NCBI RefSeq assembly: GCF_008312835.1
Contig: NZ_VSKS01000002.1
Span: forward strand, 1-64,000
From: Streptomyces marokkonensis
GTDB taxonomy: Bacteria > Actinomycetota > Actinomycetes > Streptomycetales > Streptomycetaceae
Length of the DNA: 64,000 nt
Direction of reading: 5' to 3'
The notes below the pieces were generated by a model, which was given only the letters and a program-made list of their open reading frames with translations, had not been told where the DNA came from and did no database searches. A program made the translations under genes and the position numbers. Positions 8,982-16,736 of the stretch are shown here, piece by piece. Within the stretch, counting starts at the first letter, position 1; each line of letters starts with the position of its first letter.

Positions 8982-9913
8982 CCCTGCTGCGCGAGCGCTC
9001 CGGCCGACGGCAGGCCGCACCGTCCGGCAGGGGCGGCCTCCTCAAGGGCCTGCTCAGAACCGCACGGCCCAAGCAGTGGGTCAAGAACGTTTTGGTGATC
9101 GCCGCCCCGGCCGCCGCCGGCCAACTGTTCTCCGCCCACGCGCTGACCCGACTCGCCCTGGTGTTCGTCCTGTTCACCGCCTGCGCCGCCGCCGTCTACC
9201 TGGTCAACGACGCGCGCGACGCCGCGGCCGACCGCGCCCACCCCACCAAGTGCCGCCGCCCGGTCGCCGCCGGCCAGGTCCCCGTCCCGGTCGCCTACGC
9301 CGCCGGGATCACCCTCGGTGTCCTCGCACCGGTCGTCGCGGCCCGGCTGTGCCCACCGGAGGTCGCCGCGCTGCTGACCGCCTACCTCGGCATGCAACTG
9401 GCGTACTGCCTCAGCCTCAAGCACGTCCTCGTCGTCGACCTCGTCGTCGTCACCACCGGCTTCGTGATGCGCGCGGTGATCGGCGGGCTCGCCCTCGGCA
9501 TCCCGCTGTCGCGCTGGTTCCTGATCACGACCGGGTTCGGAGCGCTGTTCATGGTCGCGGCCAAGCGCTACTCCGAGGCCGTGCGGATGGCCGGCACGGC
9601 GGGCGCCACGCGCGCGCTGCTCACCGAGTACACCACCGGCTACCTCCGCTTCGTCTGGCAGCTCGCCGCCGGTGTCGCCGTCCTCGGCTACTGCCTGTGG
9701 GCCCTGGAGGAGGGAGGGGTGCCGCACACCAGCGTGCTGCCCTGGCGGCAGCTGTCCGTGGTCGCCTTCGTCCTCGCCGTCCTCCGCTACGCCGTCTTCG
9801 CCGACCGCGGGACCGCCGGCGAACCCGAGGACGTGGTGCTGGGCGACCGCGCGCTCGCCCTCATCGGCGTGGTGTGGGTGGCGATGTACGCCGCGGCGGT
9901 GGCGGACTGGTGA
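8978..9913 (+). CDS. ubiA: decaprenyl-phosphate phosphoribosyltransferase (UbiA family)
   Basis: Integral membrane prenyltransferase-fold enzyme of 311 aa from GTG 8978, overlapping the upstream stop in GTGA. The conserved aspartate motif is VNDARDAAADR near residue 77, preceded by the family signature RPKQWVKN near residue 30. A second loop motif is AAKRYSEA. About eight or nine hydrophobic helices can be seen. It moves 5-phosphoribose from PRPP to decaprenyl phosphate, the first step towards decaprenylphosphoryl arabinose. The downstream gtrA gene starts inside its stop codon, so the set is one operon. Homology to menA/ubiA is distant; the RPKQWVKN block and context favour the phosphoribosyl donor. 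Confidence 0.9.
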   Translation: MTLLRERSGRRQAAPSGRGGLLKGLLRTARPKQWVKNVLVIAAPAAAGQLFSAHALTRLALVFVLFTACAAAVYLVNDARDAAADRAHPTKCRRPVAAGQVPVPVAYAAGITLGVLAPVVAARLCPPEVAALLTAYLGMQLAYCLSLKHVLVVDLVVVTTGFVMRAVIGGLALGIPLSRWFLITTGFGALFMVAAKRYSEAVRMAGTAGATRALLTEYTTGYLRFVWQLAAGVAVLGYCLWALEEGGVPHTSVLPWRQLSVVAFVLAVLRYAVFADRGTAGEPEDVVLGDRALALIGVVWVAMYAAAVADW

Positions 9914-10347
9914 GAGCCCGTCTGCTCCGGCACCGGCGGGAGCTCCTCGGTTTCGCCACCGCCGGTCTGCTCGCCTACGCCGTCGACCTGGCCCTCTTCA
10001 CATATCTGCGCGGCCCCGCCGGATGCGGCCCGCTCACCGCCAAGGCCCTCTCCTTCGTCGCCGGCTGCACGGTCGCCTACGCCGGCAACGCCTACGGCAC
10101 CTACCGCGGCACACGCGTGCGCGGCGCGCGCCCCTACGCGGTGTTCTTCGCGGTCAACCTCGCAGGCGCCGCCGTGCAACTGCTCTGCCTGGCCGTCAGC
10201 CACTACGGGCTCGGCCTCACCTCGCAACGCGCGGACACCGTGTCCGGCGCGGTGATCGGCATGGCACTGGCCACCATTGTCCGGTTCTGGGGCACCCGGA
10301 CATTGGTCTTCCGCGATGCGGGCAGAGTCGGGTCATGGACTGGCTGA
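9910..10347 (+). CDS. GtrA family membrane protein
   Basis: 145 aa from GTG 9910, overlapping the ubiA stop by 4 bases. Four membrane helices are visible, starting with LLGFATAGLLAYAVDLALF, and the C-terminus has the GtrA signature RFWGTRTLVFR. GtrA proteins are small polytopic proteins linked with moving or presenting polyprenyl-linked sugars; mycobacterial Rv3789, next to dprE1, is the relevant relative and has been linked to arabinan assembly. Here too it is in the same locus as dprE and ubiA, so a role with the polyprenyl-phosphate pentose is likely. Whether it is a flippase or an anchoring protein cannot be read from sequence. Confidence 0.88.
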   Translation: MRARLLRHRRELLGFATAGLLAYAVDLALFTYLRGPAGCGPLTAKALSFVAGCTVAYAGNAYGTYRGTRVRGARPYAVFFAVNLAGAAVQLLCLAVSHYGLGLTSQRADTVSGAVIGMALATIVRFWGTRTLVFRDAGRVGSWTG

Positions 10348-11252
10348 AAAAGCTCCCGGGTGTGGGGCCGTGGGTGGCGCGCCTGATGCTCACGCACGCG
10401 TGGCGGTCGTACGAACGTCTGGACCGCGTGCACTGGACGCGGCTGGCCGCCGCGATGACGTTCAGGAGCTTCGTCGCGCTGTTCCCGCTGCTCACCGTGG
10501 TGGCGGTGATCGGCGCCGCCACGCTCAGCCAGGACCGGCAGGACACCCTCCAGGACAGCATCACCGACCAGGTGCCCGGCATCTCCGACCAGCTGAACGT
10601 CGAGGACCTGGTGCAGAACGCCGGCACCGTCGGCCTCATCGCCGGTGCCGTCCTGCTGTTCACCGGCATCAGCTGGGCCGGAGCCATGCGCGACTGCCTG
10701 CGCGCGGTGTGGGAACTGCCCGACGAGGAGGAGAACCCCGTCCTGCGCAAGGGCAAGGACGCGGGCATCCTCGTCGGGCTCGGCGGCGCGCTCCTGGTCA
10801 CCCTCGTCGCCTCCGCCGTCGCCTCCGCGCTGGTCGGCCGGATCAGCGACGCCATCGGGCTGGAGAAGGGCGGCTGGGGCGGGATCGTGCTGCACGTCGC
10901 GGCGTTCGCCGTCGCCGTGGGCGCCGACTTCCTGCTCCTGCTGTACGTCCTCACCCTGCTGCCCGGCGTCGAACCCACCCGGCACCGGCTGACCGTCGCC
11001 GCGCTCACCGGCGCGATCGGCTTCGAACTGCTGAAACTGCTGCTCAGCGGCTATATGCAGGGAGTCGCCGCGAAGAGCATGTACGGCGCGTTCGGCGTTC
11101 CGGTGGCCCTGCTGCTGTGGATCAACTTCACCTCGAAGCTGGTCCTGTTCTGCGCCGCCTGGACGGCGACGCAGAGCAAACTGGACGAGGTGCCCGAGGT
11201 CACGGACGCGAGCGGCGGCGCACCAGGTCCGGCAGCGGCCAGCGCCGGCTGA
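10335..11252 (+). CDS. YihY/virulence factor BrkB family membrane protein
   Basis: 305 aa from ATG 10335, overlapping the end of gtrA by 13 bases. The N-terminal AAAMTFRSFVALFPLLTVV and the LFTGISWAGAMRDCLRAVW region are typical of the YihY/BrkB family (often misnamed ribonuclease BN). Six hydrophobic segments are seen, with a polar C-terminal tail. Molecular function in this family is not established. It is the last gene of the plus-strand ubiA operon. Its final 53 bases overlap the 3' end of the opposing carboxypeptidase gene, so the two mRNAs are complementary there. Confidence 0.85.
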   Translation: MDWLKKLPGVGPWVARLMLTHAWRSYERLDRVHWTRLAAAMTFRSFVALFPLLTVVAVIGAATLSQDRQDTLQDSITDQVPGISDQLNVEDLVQNAGTVGLIAGAVLLFTGISWAGAMRDCLRAVWELPDEEENPVLRKGKDAGILVGLGGALLVTLVASAVASALVGRISDAIGLEKGGWGGIVLHVAAFAVAVGADFLLLLYVLTLLPGVEPTRHRLTVAALTGAIGFELLKLLLSGYMQGVAAKSMYGAFGVPVALLLWINFTSKLVLFCAAWTATQSKLDEVPEVTDASGGAPGPAAASAG

Positions 11253-12483
11253 CCAGGTACGCACCGCCCGCGAGCAGCACCAGCAATCCGCCCGCGATGC
11301 CCAGCGCGATACCCATGCCGTCGGTGCCGCCGCCCGTCGGGGCGCTCGCCACCGGCTTCGACCCTGCCGCGGCGCCACCGGCCTCCCCCGCCTCCGACGG
11401 GGAGGCGGACGGACCCGGCCGGGCACCGGCCCGGGCGGCGCTCCTCGGCGGCACCAGCTCACCGACCGGCTCGACCTTGCCGGCTGCCTTGAAGCCCCAG
11501 TCGAACAGTCGTGCGGTCTCCTTGTAGACCTCGTTCGACTCGTCCTTCTGCGGGTTCATCACGGTGACCAGCAGCACCTTGCCGCCCTGCTCGGCGACGC
11601 CGGTGAAGGTGGCGCCGGCGTTGGTGGTGTTGCCGTTCTTCACACCCGCTATGCCCTGGTAGACGGGCACGTCGGAGTCACCGCTCAGCAGCCGGTTGGT
11701 GTTCTGGATCTCGAAGGACCCGCGGACCTTCTTGCCCTTCTTGTTCTTCTTCGTCCCGCCCGGGAACTTCGCCCGCACCGTCGAGGCGTACTCCCGGAAG
11801 TCCTTCTTCTGCAGCCCCGAGCGGGCGATCAGCGTCAGGTCGTACGCCGACGACACCTGCCTCTCGGCGTCGTAGCCGTCCGGGCTGACCACGTACGTGT
11901 CGAGGGCCTGGAGCTCCTCGGCGTGCTCGTTCATCTCGTCGACGGTGTTCTCGACACCCCCGTTCATCGCCGACAGCACATGCACCGCGTCGTTGCCGGA
12001 GCGAAGGAACACGCCCAGCCACAGGTCGTGGACCGTGTAGGTCTCTTCCTCCTTGATCCCGACCATGCTGGAACCGGCCCCGACACCGGCCAGGTCGGAG
12101 ACCTGCACCTTGTGCTCCGTCGTCCTGGGCCACTTCGGCAGCAGCGTGTCGGCGAACAGCATCTTCAGCGTGCTCGCCGGGGCCAGCCGCCAGTGCGCGT
12201 TGTGCGCGGCGAGCACCTCGCCCGACTCGGCGTCGGCGACGATCCAGGACCGGGCCGACAGCCCCTTCGGCAGCACCGGGACCCCGCCCGCCAGGTTGAC
12301 CTGGGTCCCCGGCTGCCCGAGCCGGGCGCCGCCCACCGTCGACATCGTCGCCGGGGGAGTGGCCGACGGGGTCGTCGACGGCTTGGGTGCCGCCAGTGCG
12401 ACGGGCGCGGTCAGCGCGGTGGACAGCAGGACGGCGGAAGCGACCAGCAGCGAGCGCCGGACGGTGTTCTTGGGTGCGGGCAC
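11200..12483 (-). CDS. D-alanyl-D-alanine carboxypeptidase (serine-type, DacA-like)
   Basis: Penicillin-binding S11 peptidase of 427 aa from GTG 12483; the frame extends upstream but the signal peptide begins here (TVRRSLLVASAVLLSTAL). The active-site motif is APASTLKMLF (SxxK), and the second motif is RSGNDA. The third, normally KTG, reads GVKNGNTTNAG. A Pro/Ser-rich linker follows the signal peptide. The C-terminus has a membrane anchor (GIALGIAGGLLVLLAGGAYL) and a basic tail, so the enzyme is held outside the membrane and trims pentapeptide stems. It converges on yihY with a 53-base overlap. Confidence 0.9.
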   Translation of the reverse strand: MPAPKNTVRRSLLVASAVLLSTALTAPVALAAPKPSTTPSATPPATMSTVGGARLGQPGTQVNLAGGVPVLPKGLSARSWIVADAESGEVLAAHNAHWRLAPASTLKMLFADTLLPKWPRTTEHKVQVSDLAGVGAGSSMVGIKEEETYTVHDLWLGVFLRSGNDAVHVLSAMNGGVENTVDEMNEHAEELQALDTYVVSPDGYDAERQVSSAYDLTLIARSGLQKKDFREYASTVRAKFPGGTKKNKKGKKVRGSFEIQNTNRLLSGDSDVPVYQGIAGVKNGNTTNAGATFTGVAEQGGKVLLVTVMNPQKDESNEVYKETARLFDWGFKAAGKVEPVGELVPPRSAARAGARPGPSASPSEAGEAGGAAAGSKPVASAPTGGGTDGMGIALGIAGGLLVLLAGGAYLVSRRWPLPDLVRRRSRP

Positions 12484-12655
12484 GGTCGGAAACGTACATG
12501 CCACATCTGCGGAAGTCCCGCCCCGCTCCCCACCCCGGGCAAGGAACCGGACAGTGGCCGGTGATACTGGAGGCATGCCGTGCTCATCCGGGGGACACAC
12601 CCCGGACCCCCGGCCGGCCGCGGGAGCCCGGCGCTGCGACGAAAGGTCTGTTTCG

Positions 12656-12907
12656 GTGAAACTCAGCCGCCCCGTCTCCTGGTTCCTGCTCGCCTTCGGG
12701 GTGTGGAGCTGGGTCATCTGGATCACTTTCGTCAGGAACCTGGTCAAGGACAGCAGCGGGCTCGCGTTCGATGACGGGAATCCGACGGCCTACTTCTTCG
12801 TTCATCTGACGCTCGCCGTCGTCTCCTTCGTATTGGGGACGGTCATCGGCGGCATCGGGTTGCGCGGACTGCGCGCACTGAGCCGGACGTCACGAACGGC
12901 GTCGTAA
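12656..12907 (+). CDS. small two-helix membrane protein (SCO4848 family)
   Basis: 83 aa from GTG 12656, with GAAAGG 10 bases upstream. Two hydrophobic helices are seen: SWFLLAFGVWSWVIWITFV near the N-terminus and FVHLTLAVVSFVLGTVIGG in the second half. The sequence and its place between the carboxypeptidase and metallophosphoesterase genes match what I remember as the SCO4848 family of conserved streptomycete membrane proteins. No function is known. It ends 24 bases before the next gene and is probably co-transcribed with it. Confidence 0.75.
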   Translation: MKLSRPVSWFLLAFGVWSWVIWITFVRNLVKDSSGLAFDDGNPTAYFFVHLTLAVVSFVLGTVIGGIGLRGLRALSRTSRTAS

Positions 12908-12931
12908 CGGAAAGCAGGGGAACTCCGCACC

Positions 12932-14248
12932 GTGGCCATCGTCTTCGTACTCATCGCGCTGCTGGTTCTGGCCGTCCTGGTCACGGGCAACTGGTACGTG
13001 TGGCGGCGTCTGTTCCGGGACACCACGCGGGGCCCGGGCGCGGTGCGCCGCGCGGGTGCGGTGGTGATCGCCGGGGGCTGGGCGCTGGCCGTCGGCGCTC
13101 TCGTCGCCGAGAACGCCGGTGCGCCCTTCTGGCTCCAGCAGGTGCTGGCCTGGCCGGGGTTCCTGTGGCTGGCGCTGTCCCTGTACCTGCTGCTGGGGGT
13201 GCTCGCGGGTGAGCTGGTGCGGCCGGTGCTGCGCCGGGTCCTGGAGCGGCGGGCGAGGACGGCGGAGGCGGCGACCGCCCCGGCGAAGCCGGAGCCGATA
13301 CCGGCCGGACAGGGGGCGGGACCCGCGGGGTCCCGTGCGCAGGGTGCCGGAGCGGGCGGGGACGGGGCCGGCGGCGGCCCCGCCGACCCGGACGGCCCGG
13401 GCGTCCCCGCCTCGTCCTCCGGGCCTTCCCGGCGGCTGTTCGTCTCCCGTGTGGTCGCAGGGGCCGCCGCCGCGGCGGCCGTGGGGACCGTCGGCCACGG
13501 AACGTACGGGGTGCTGCGCGGGCCGGGCGTGAAGCGGGTCACCGTGCCGCTGGCCAGGCTGCCCCGCGCGGCCCACGGTTTCCGGATCGCGGTCGTCAGC
13601 GACGTCCATCTGGGGCCGGTGCTCGGGCGGGGCTTCGCGCAGAAGGTCGTCGACACGATCAACTCGACCCAGCCGGACCTCATCGCGGTCGTCGGGGACC
13701 TGGTGGACGGCAGTGTGAAGGATCTGGGGCCGGCCGCGGCTCCGCTGGCGCAGCTGAGGGCGCGTCACGGATCCTTCTTCGTCACCGGCAACCACGAGTA
13801 CTTCTCCGGTGCCGAGCAGTGGGTCGAGGAGGTGCGGCGGCTCGGGCTGAATCCGCTGGAGAACGCGCGGACGGAGTTGCCCCACTTCGATCTGGCGGGG
13901 GTCAACGACGTGGCCGGTGAGGACGAGGGGCAGGGGCCGGACTTCGCGCGGGCGCTGGGGGACCGTGATCGGGAGCGGGCGTGTGTGCTGCTGGCACATC
14001 AGCCTGTGCAGATCCATGAGGCCGTGGACCATGGGGTGGACCTGCAGTTGTCGGGTCATACGCATGGCGGGCAGCTGTGGCCCGGGAATCTGATCGCCCG
14101 TGGCGCGAATCCGACGCTGGCGGGGCTGGACCGCTACGGGGACACGCAGTTGTACGTCAGCCGGGGTGCCGGTGCGTGGGGGCCGCCCACCCGGGTGGGT
14201 GCGCCGTCGGACGTCACGGTGATCGAGCTGGCTTCGCGGCAGGCCTGA
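12932..14248 (+). CDS. membrane-anchored metallophosphoesterase
   Basis: 438 aa from GTG 12932. The N-terminal 100 residues hold three to four membrane helices. A Pro/Ala-rich linker and another hydrophobic stretch with a twin-arginine-like SRRLFVSRVVAG follow. The C-terminal catalytic domain has all calcineurin-like motifs in order: VVSDVHLG, VVGDLVDG, TGNHEYF, LLAHQP and SGHTHGGQLWP. It resembles the YkuE/YaeI group, some of which act on lipid-linked phosphate esters such as UDP-diacylglucosamine. The substrate here is unknown; the membrane anchor suggests an envelope phosphate ester. Confidence 0.9.
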   Translation: MAIVFVLIALLVLAVLVTGNWYVWRRLFRDTTRGPGAVRRAGAVVIAGGWALAVGALVAENAGAPFWLQQVLAWPGFLWLALSLYLLLGVLAGELVRPVLRRVLERRARTAEAATAPAKPEPIPAGQGAGPAGSRAQGAGAGGDGAGGGPADPDGPGVPASSSGPSRRLFVSRVVAGAAAAAAVGTVGHGTYGVLRGPGVKRVTVPLARLPRAAHGFRIAVVSDVHLGPVLGRGFAQKVVDTINSTQPDLIAVVGDLVDGSVKDLGPAAAPLAQLRARHGSFFVTGNHEYFSGAEQWVEEVRRLGLNPLENARTELPHFDLAGVNDVAGEDEGQGPDFARALGDRDRERACVLLAHQPVQIHEAVDHGVDLQLSGHTHGGQLWPGNLIARGANPTLAGLDRYGDTQLYVSRGAGAWGPPTRVGAPSDVTVIELASRQA

Positions 14249-14422
14249 GGGCGGGGCGCCGGGGCGGGCCGGGGGCGGGTCGTCTCACCTGCGCTTGCGG
14301 GGTGCCTCCCGCAGGGGGCGCCCCCAGCGCCCGCCGGTGCCGCCCGGGGACACCTCGCGGGCCCACAGGGCACGGGGGAGGCACGACTGCCCGCGGCTGC
14401 GAGGGGCGGCTGCCGTCAGGCT

Positions 14423-14959
14423 GTGTGGGCGGCCTCGGGTGTCGGGGGCGGTGCCGGGCACCGTACCGGGTGCGCCGGCAGCGTCACGGTGACCGACAGA
14501 CCCTCGCCCGGCGCCGTCCGCACCGCGCTGGTCCCGGCGGTGATGCACCTGCTCGGCCGGGCCAACTGGTGGCTGCCGGCCGCCCTGGACAAGCGGCTGC
14601 CGCAGCTGGCGGTCGAACCCGGGGAGGACGGTCCGCAGTCCGGCCCCGGGGCACCCTCGGCGATCCCCGCCCAGCGCGGCGGCCCGTCCTCCGTCGTCCA
14701 CGGTTTCGTCCGCACCGCCGACGGCGAGCCCGTCGAGGGCGCGGCGGTCACGCTCATGACGTCCGGCGGCCGCCAACTGGACCGCGTCGTCTCCCTCGCC
14801 GACGGCGCGTACATCGTCTCCGTCCCGGCCCCGGGCACCTACCTGCTCGCGGTCACGGCGGCTGCGCACGGCTCCCGGGCGGCGCACGTGACCGTGACGG
14901 ACGGACCGCTGGTGCACGACGTGGAACTCACCCCCGGCGGGGTGGACGCCGTCAACTGA
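14423..14959 (+). pseudogene. remnant: MMPL-type transporter tail joined to carboxypeptidase-regulatory-like domain
   Basis: The frame (up to 178 aa) contains VRTALVPAVMHLLGRANWW followed by LPAALDKRLPQL, a close match to the very end of MMPL/RND-type transporters. About 1,900 bases of transporter that should precede it are absent: upstream lies the metallophosphoesterase gene. After it comes a domain with SSVVHGFVRTADGEPVEGAA and VSVPAPGTYLLAVTA, typical of a carboxypeptidase-regulatory-like beta-sandwich. No good start or ribosome site is seen. It may be a transporter deleted at its 5' end, or less likely a short expressed protein. Its end overlaps the TetR gene by 8 bases. Confidence 0.65.
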
Positions 14960-15740
14960 CGGTGCCGGGGCGCCCGTCGCCGTCGACGGGTGCCCCCGTC
15001 CCCGTGGGCGCCGCCTTCTTCGCGGGGTCGGGAAGCGCCTTCGTCATCCCCGGCAGGAAGTCCGTGAACAGTTCGTGCACCTCGCGGACCAGCGGCCGCA
15101 GCACCCGGAAGCGGGCCAGGGCGATGCCCCGCGCGGTGAGCCGGGCACCGCGCTCGGCGAGCCGGTAGCTGCGCTCGCGGCCCTCGGTGCGGTCGAAGAT
15201 CCAGTACAGGCACAGCCCCATCTGCGACAGCCACATCAGTTCGGGCAGGATGTCGCGCAGTTCCTCGGGGACCTTGGTCTTCGTCCCGGCGAGCACCGCC
15301 CGGTGCACGCTGATCGCCTCCGCGCGCGCGTGCTCCGACTCCGGGGAGAAGGGGCTGAGCGGGCTGTCCGGGTCGGCGGCGTTCTTGAAGAACTGCACCG
15401 CGAACTCGTGGTACGGCGCGGCGATGTCCAGCCATGCCTTCAGCACGCCCGCGAGGCGGGCCTCCAGGTCGGTCTCCCGGGCGAGGATCTCCCGGGTCGC
15501 CACCTGGTGCTCGGCGGCGATCCGGTCGTAGAAGCCCTGGATCAGGTGTTCCTTGCCCTCGAAGTAGTAGTACGCGTTGCCGACGGAGACCCCGGCCTCC
15601 TTGGCGATGGCCCGCATGGTCGTCTTGTCGTAGCCGCGTTCCTGGAACAGCCGCATGGCCGTCTGGAGGATCAGGGCGCGGGTCTGCTCGGACTTGCTGA
15701 GGGTGGCGCCGTCGTCGGGGCCGTCGTTCTTCGCGGGCAC
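14952..15740 (-). CDS. TetR/AcrR family transcriptional regulator
   Basis: 262 aa from GTG 15740. The N-terminal DNA-binding domain is clear: TRALILQTAMRLFQERGY, then TTMRAIAKEAGVSVGNAYYYF. The C-terminal half is a ligand domain of about 190 residues. It directly opposes the truncated transporter remnant. A TetR beside an MMPL or MFS exporter usually represses it, so this may be an orphan regulator whose target was lost. Its own promoter lies in the gap 15741-15902. The ligand is unknown. Confidence 0.92.
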   Translation of the reverse strand: MPAKNDGPDDGATLSKSEQTRALILQTAMRLFQERGYDKTTMRAIAKEAGVSVGNAYYYFEGKEHLIQGFYDRIAAEHQVATREILARETDLEARLAGVLKAWLDIAAPYHEFAVQFFKNAADPDSPLSPFSPESEHARAEAISVHRAVLAGTKTKVPEELRDILPELMWLSQMGLCLYWIFDRTEGRERSYRLAERGARLTARGIALARFRVLRPLVREVHELFTDFLPGMTKALPDPAKKAAPTGTGAPVDGDGRPGTVS

Positions 15741-15902
15741 GATGGGAGCCTAACGCCCGGGGCGGGTGCCCTCCGGCGCGCTGCAGGTACCGGCGTCGCA
15801 GCTCGGCGGGGGTGCCCGGCGCGCGGCTCAGCCGGCCTTGCGGGGCCGCCCGGCGCGGAGGATCTCGGCCAGGGGGCGCTCGACGGGCCGCGGCAGATGC
15901 CG

Positions 15903-15935
15903 GAGGGCCCCGTCTCCAGCGGAGACGGGGCCCTC
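15903..15935 (-). terminator. strong hairpin terminator of the sdh operon
   Basis: GAGGGCCCCGTCTCC (15903-15917) and GGAGACGGGGCCCTC (15921-15935) are perfect 15-bp complementary arms around an AGC loop. The hairpin lies 22 bases past the sdhB stop codon on the minus strand and upstream of the TetR start. No U tract follows. Confidence 0.85.
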
Positions 15936-15956
15936 ACGGACGTACGGCGACGTACC

Positions 15957-16736
15957 TCAGTAGCGGCGCGTGATCAGCGCGCGCTTCACTTCCGCGATCG
16001 CCTTCGTGACCTCGATACCGCGCGGGCAGGCGTCCGTGCAGTTGAAGGTCGTGCGGCAGCGCCAGACGCCGTCGCGGTCGTTGAGGATCTCCAGGCGCTG
16101 CTCGCCGGCCTCGTCACGCGAGTCGAAGATGAAGCGGTGCGCGTTGACGATGGCGGCCGGGCCGAAGTACTGGCCGTCGTTCCAGAACACCGGGCACGAC
16201 GTGGTGCACGCGGCGCACAGGATGCACTTGGTCGTGTCGTCGAAGCGCTCACGGTCCTCGGCGGACTGCAGGCGCTCGCGCGTCGGCTCGTTGGTGTCCT
16301 TCGTGATCAGGAAGGGCATCACGTCCCGGTACGCCTGGAAGAACGGCTCCATGTCCACGACCAGGTCCTTGAGGACCGTGAGGCCCTTGATGGCCTCGAT
16401 CGTGATCGGCTTCTCGGGGCTGATGTCCTTGATCAGCGTCTTGCACGCCAGGCGGTTCTTGCCGTTGATCCGCATGGCGTCGGAACCGCAGATGCCGTGG
16501 GCGCAGGAGCGGCGGAAGGTCAGCGTGCCGTCCAGATCCCACTTGATCTTGTGCAGACCGTCGAGGACGCGTTCCTTGGGGTCGATCTCCAGCTGGAAGT
16601 CTTCCCAGGTCGCCTCGGCCGAGACCTCCGGGTTGAACCGGCGGATCCGGAAGGTGACGGTGATGTAGGGGGAGTCGGCGAAACCGGGCTCGGGGGAACC
16701 GGCCGCGTCCGCCTTGTCCAGAACAGGGGTAGCCAT
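15957..16736 (-). CDS. sdhB: succinate dehydrogenase iron-sulfur subunit
   Basis: 259 aa. It carries the three iron-sulfur clusters that move electrons from the flavin to the quinone site. The 2Fe-2S ligands lie in CAHGICGSDAMRING and LACKT, the 4Fe-4S in CILCAACTTSCPVFW, and the 3Fe-4S in FNCTDACPRGIEVTK. Its ATG shares one base with the stop of sdhA (TGATG), so translation is coupled. It is the last gene of sdhCDAB and is followed by a perfect terminator hairpin. Confidence 0.97.
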   Translation of the reverse strand: MATPVLDKADAAGSPEPGFADSPYITVTFRIRRFNPEVSAEATWEDFQLEIDPKERVLDGLHKIKWDLDGTLTFRRSCAHGICGSDAMRINGKNRLACKTLIKDISPEKPITIEAIKGLTVLKDLVVDMEPFFQAYRDVMPFLITKDTNEPTRERLQSAEDRERFDDTTKCILCAACTTSCPVFWNDGQYFGPAAIVNAHRFIFDSRDEAGEQRLEILNDRDGVWRCRTTFNCTDACPRGIEVTKAIAEVKRALITRRY

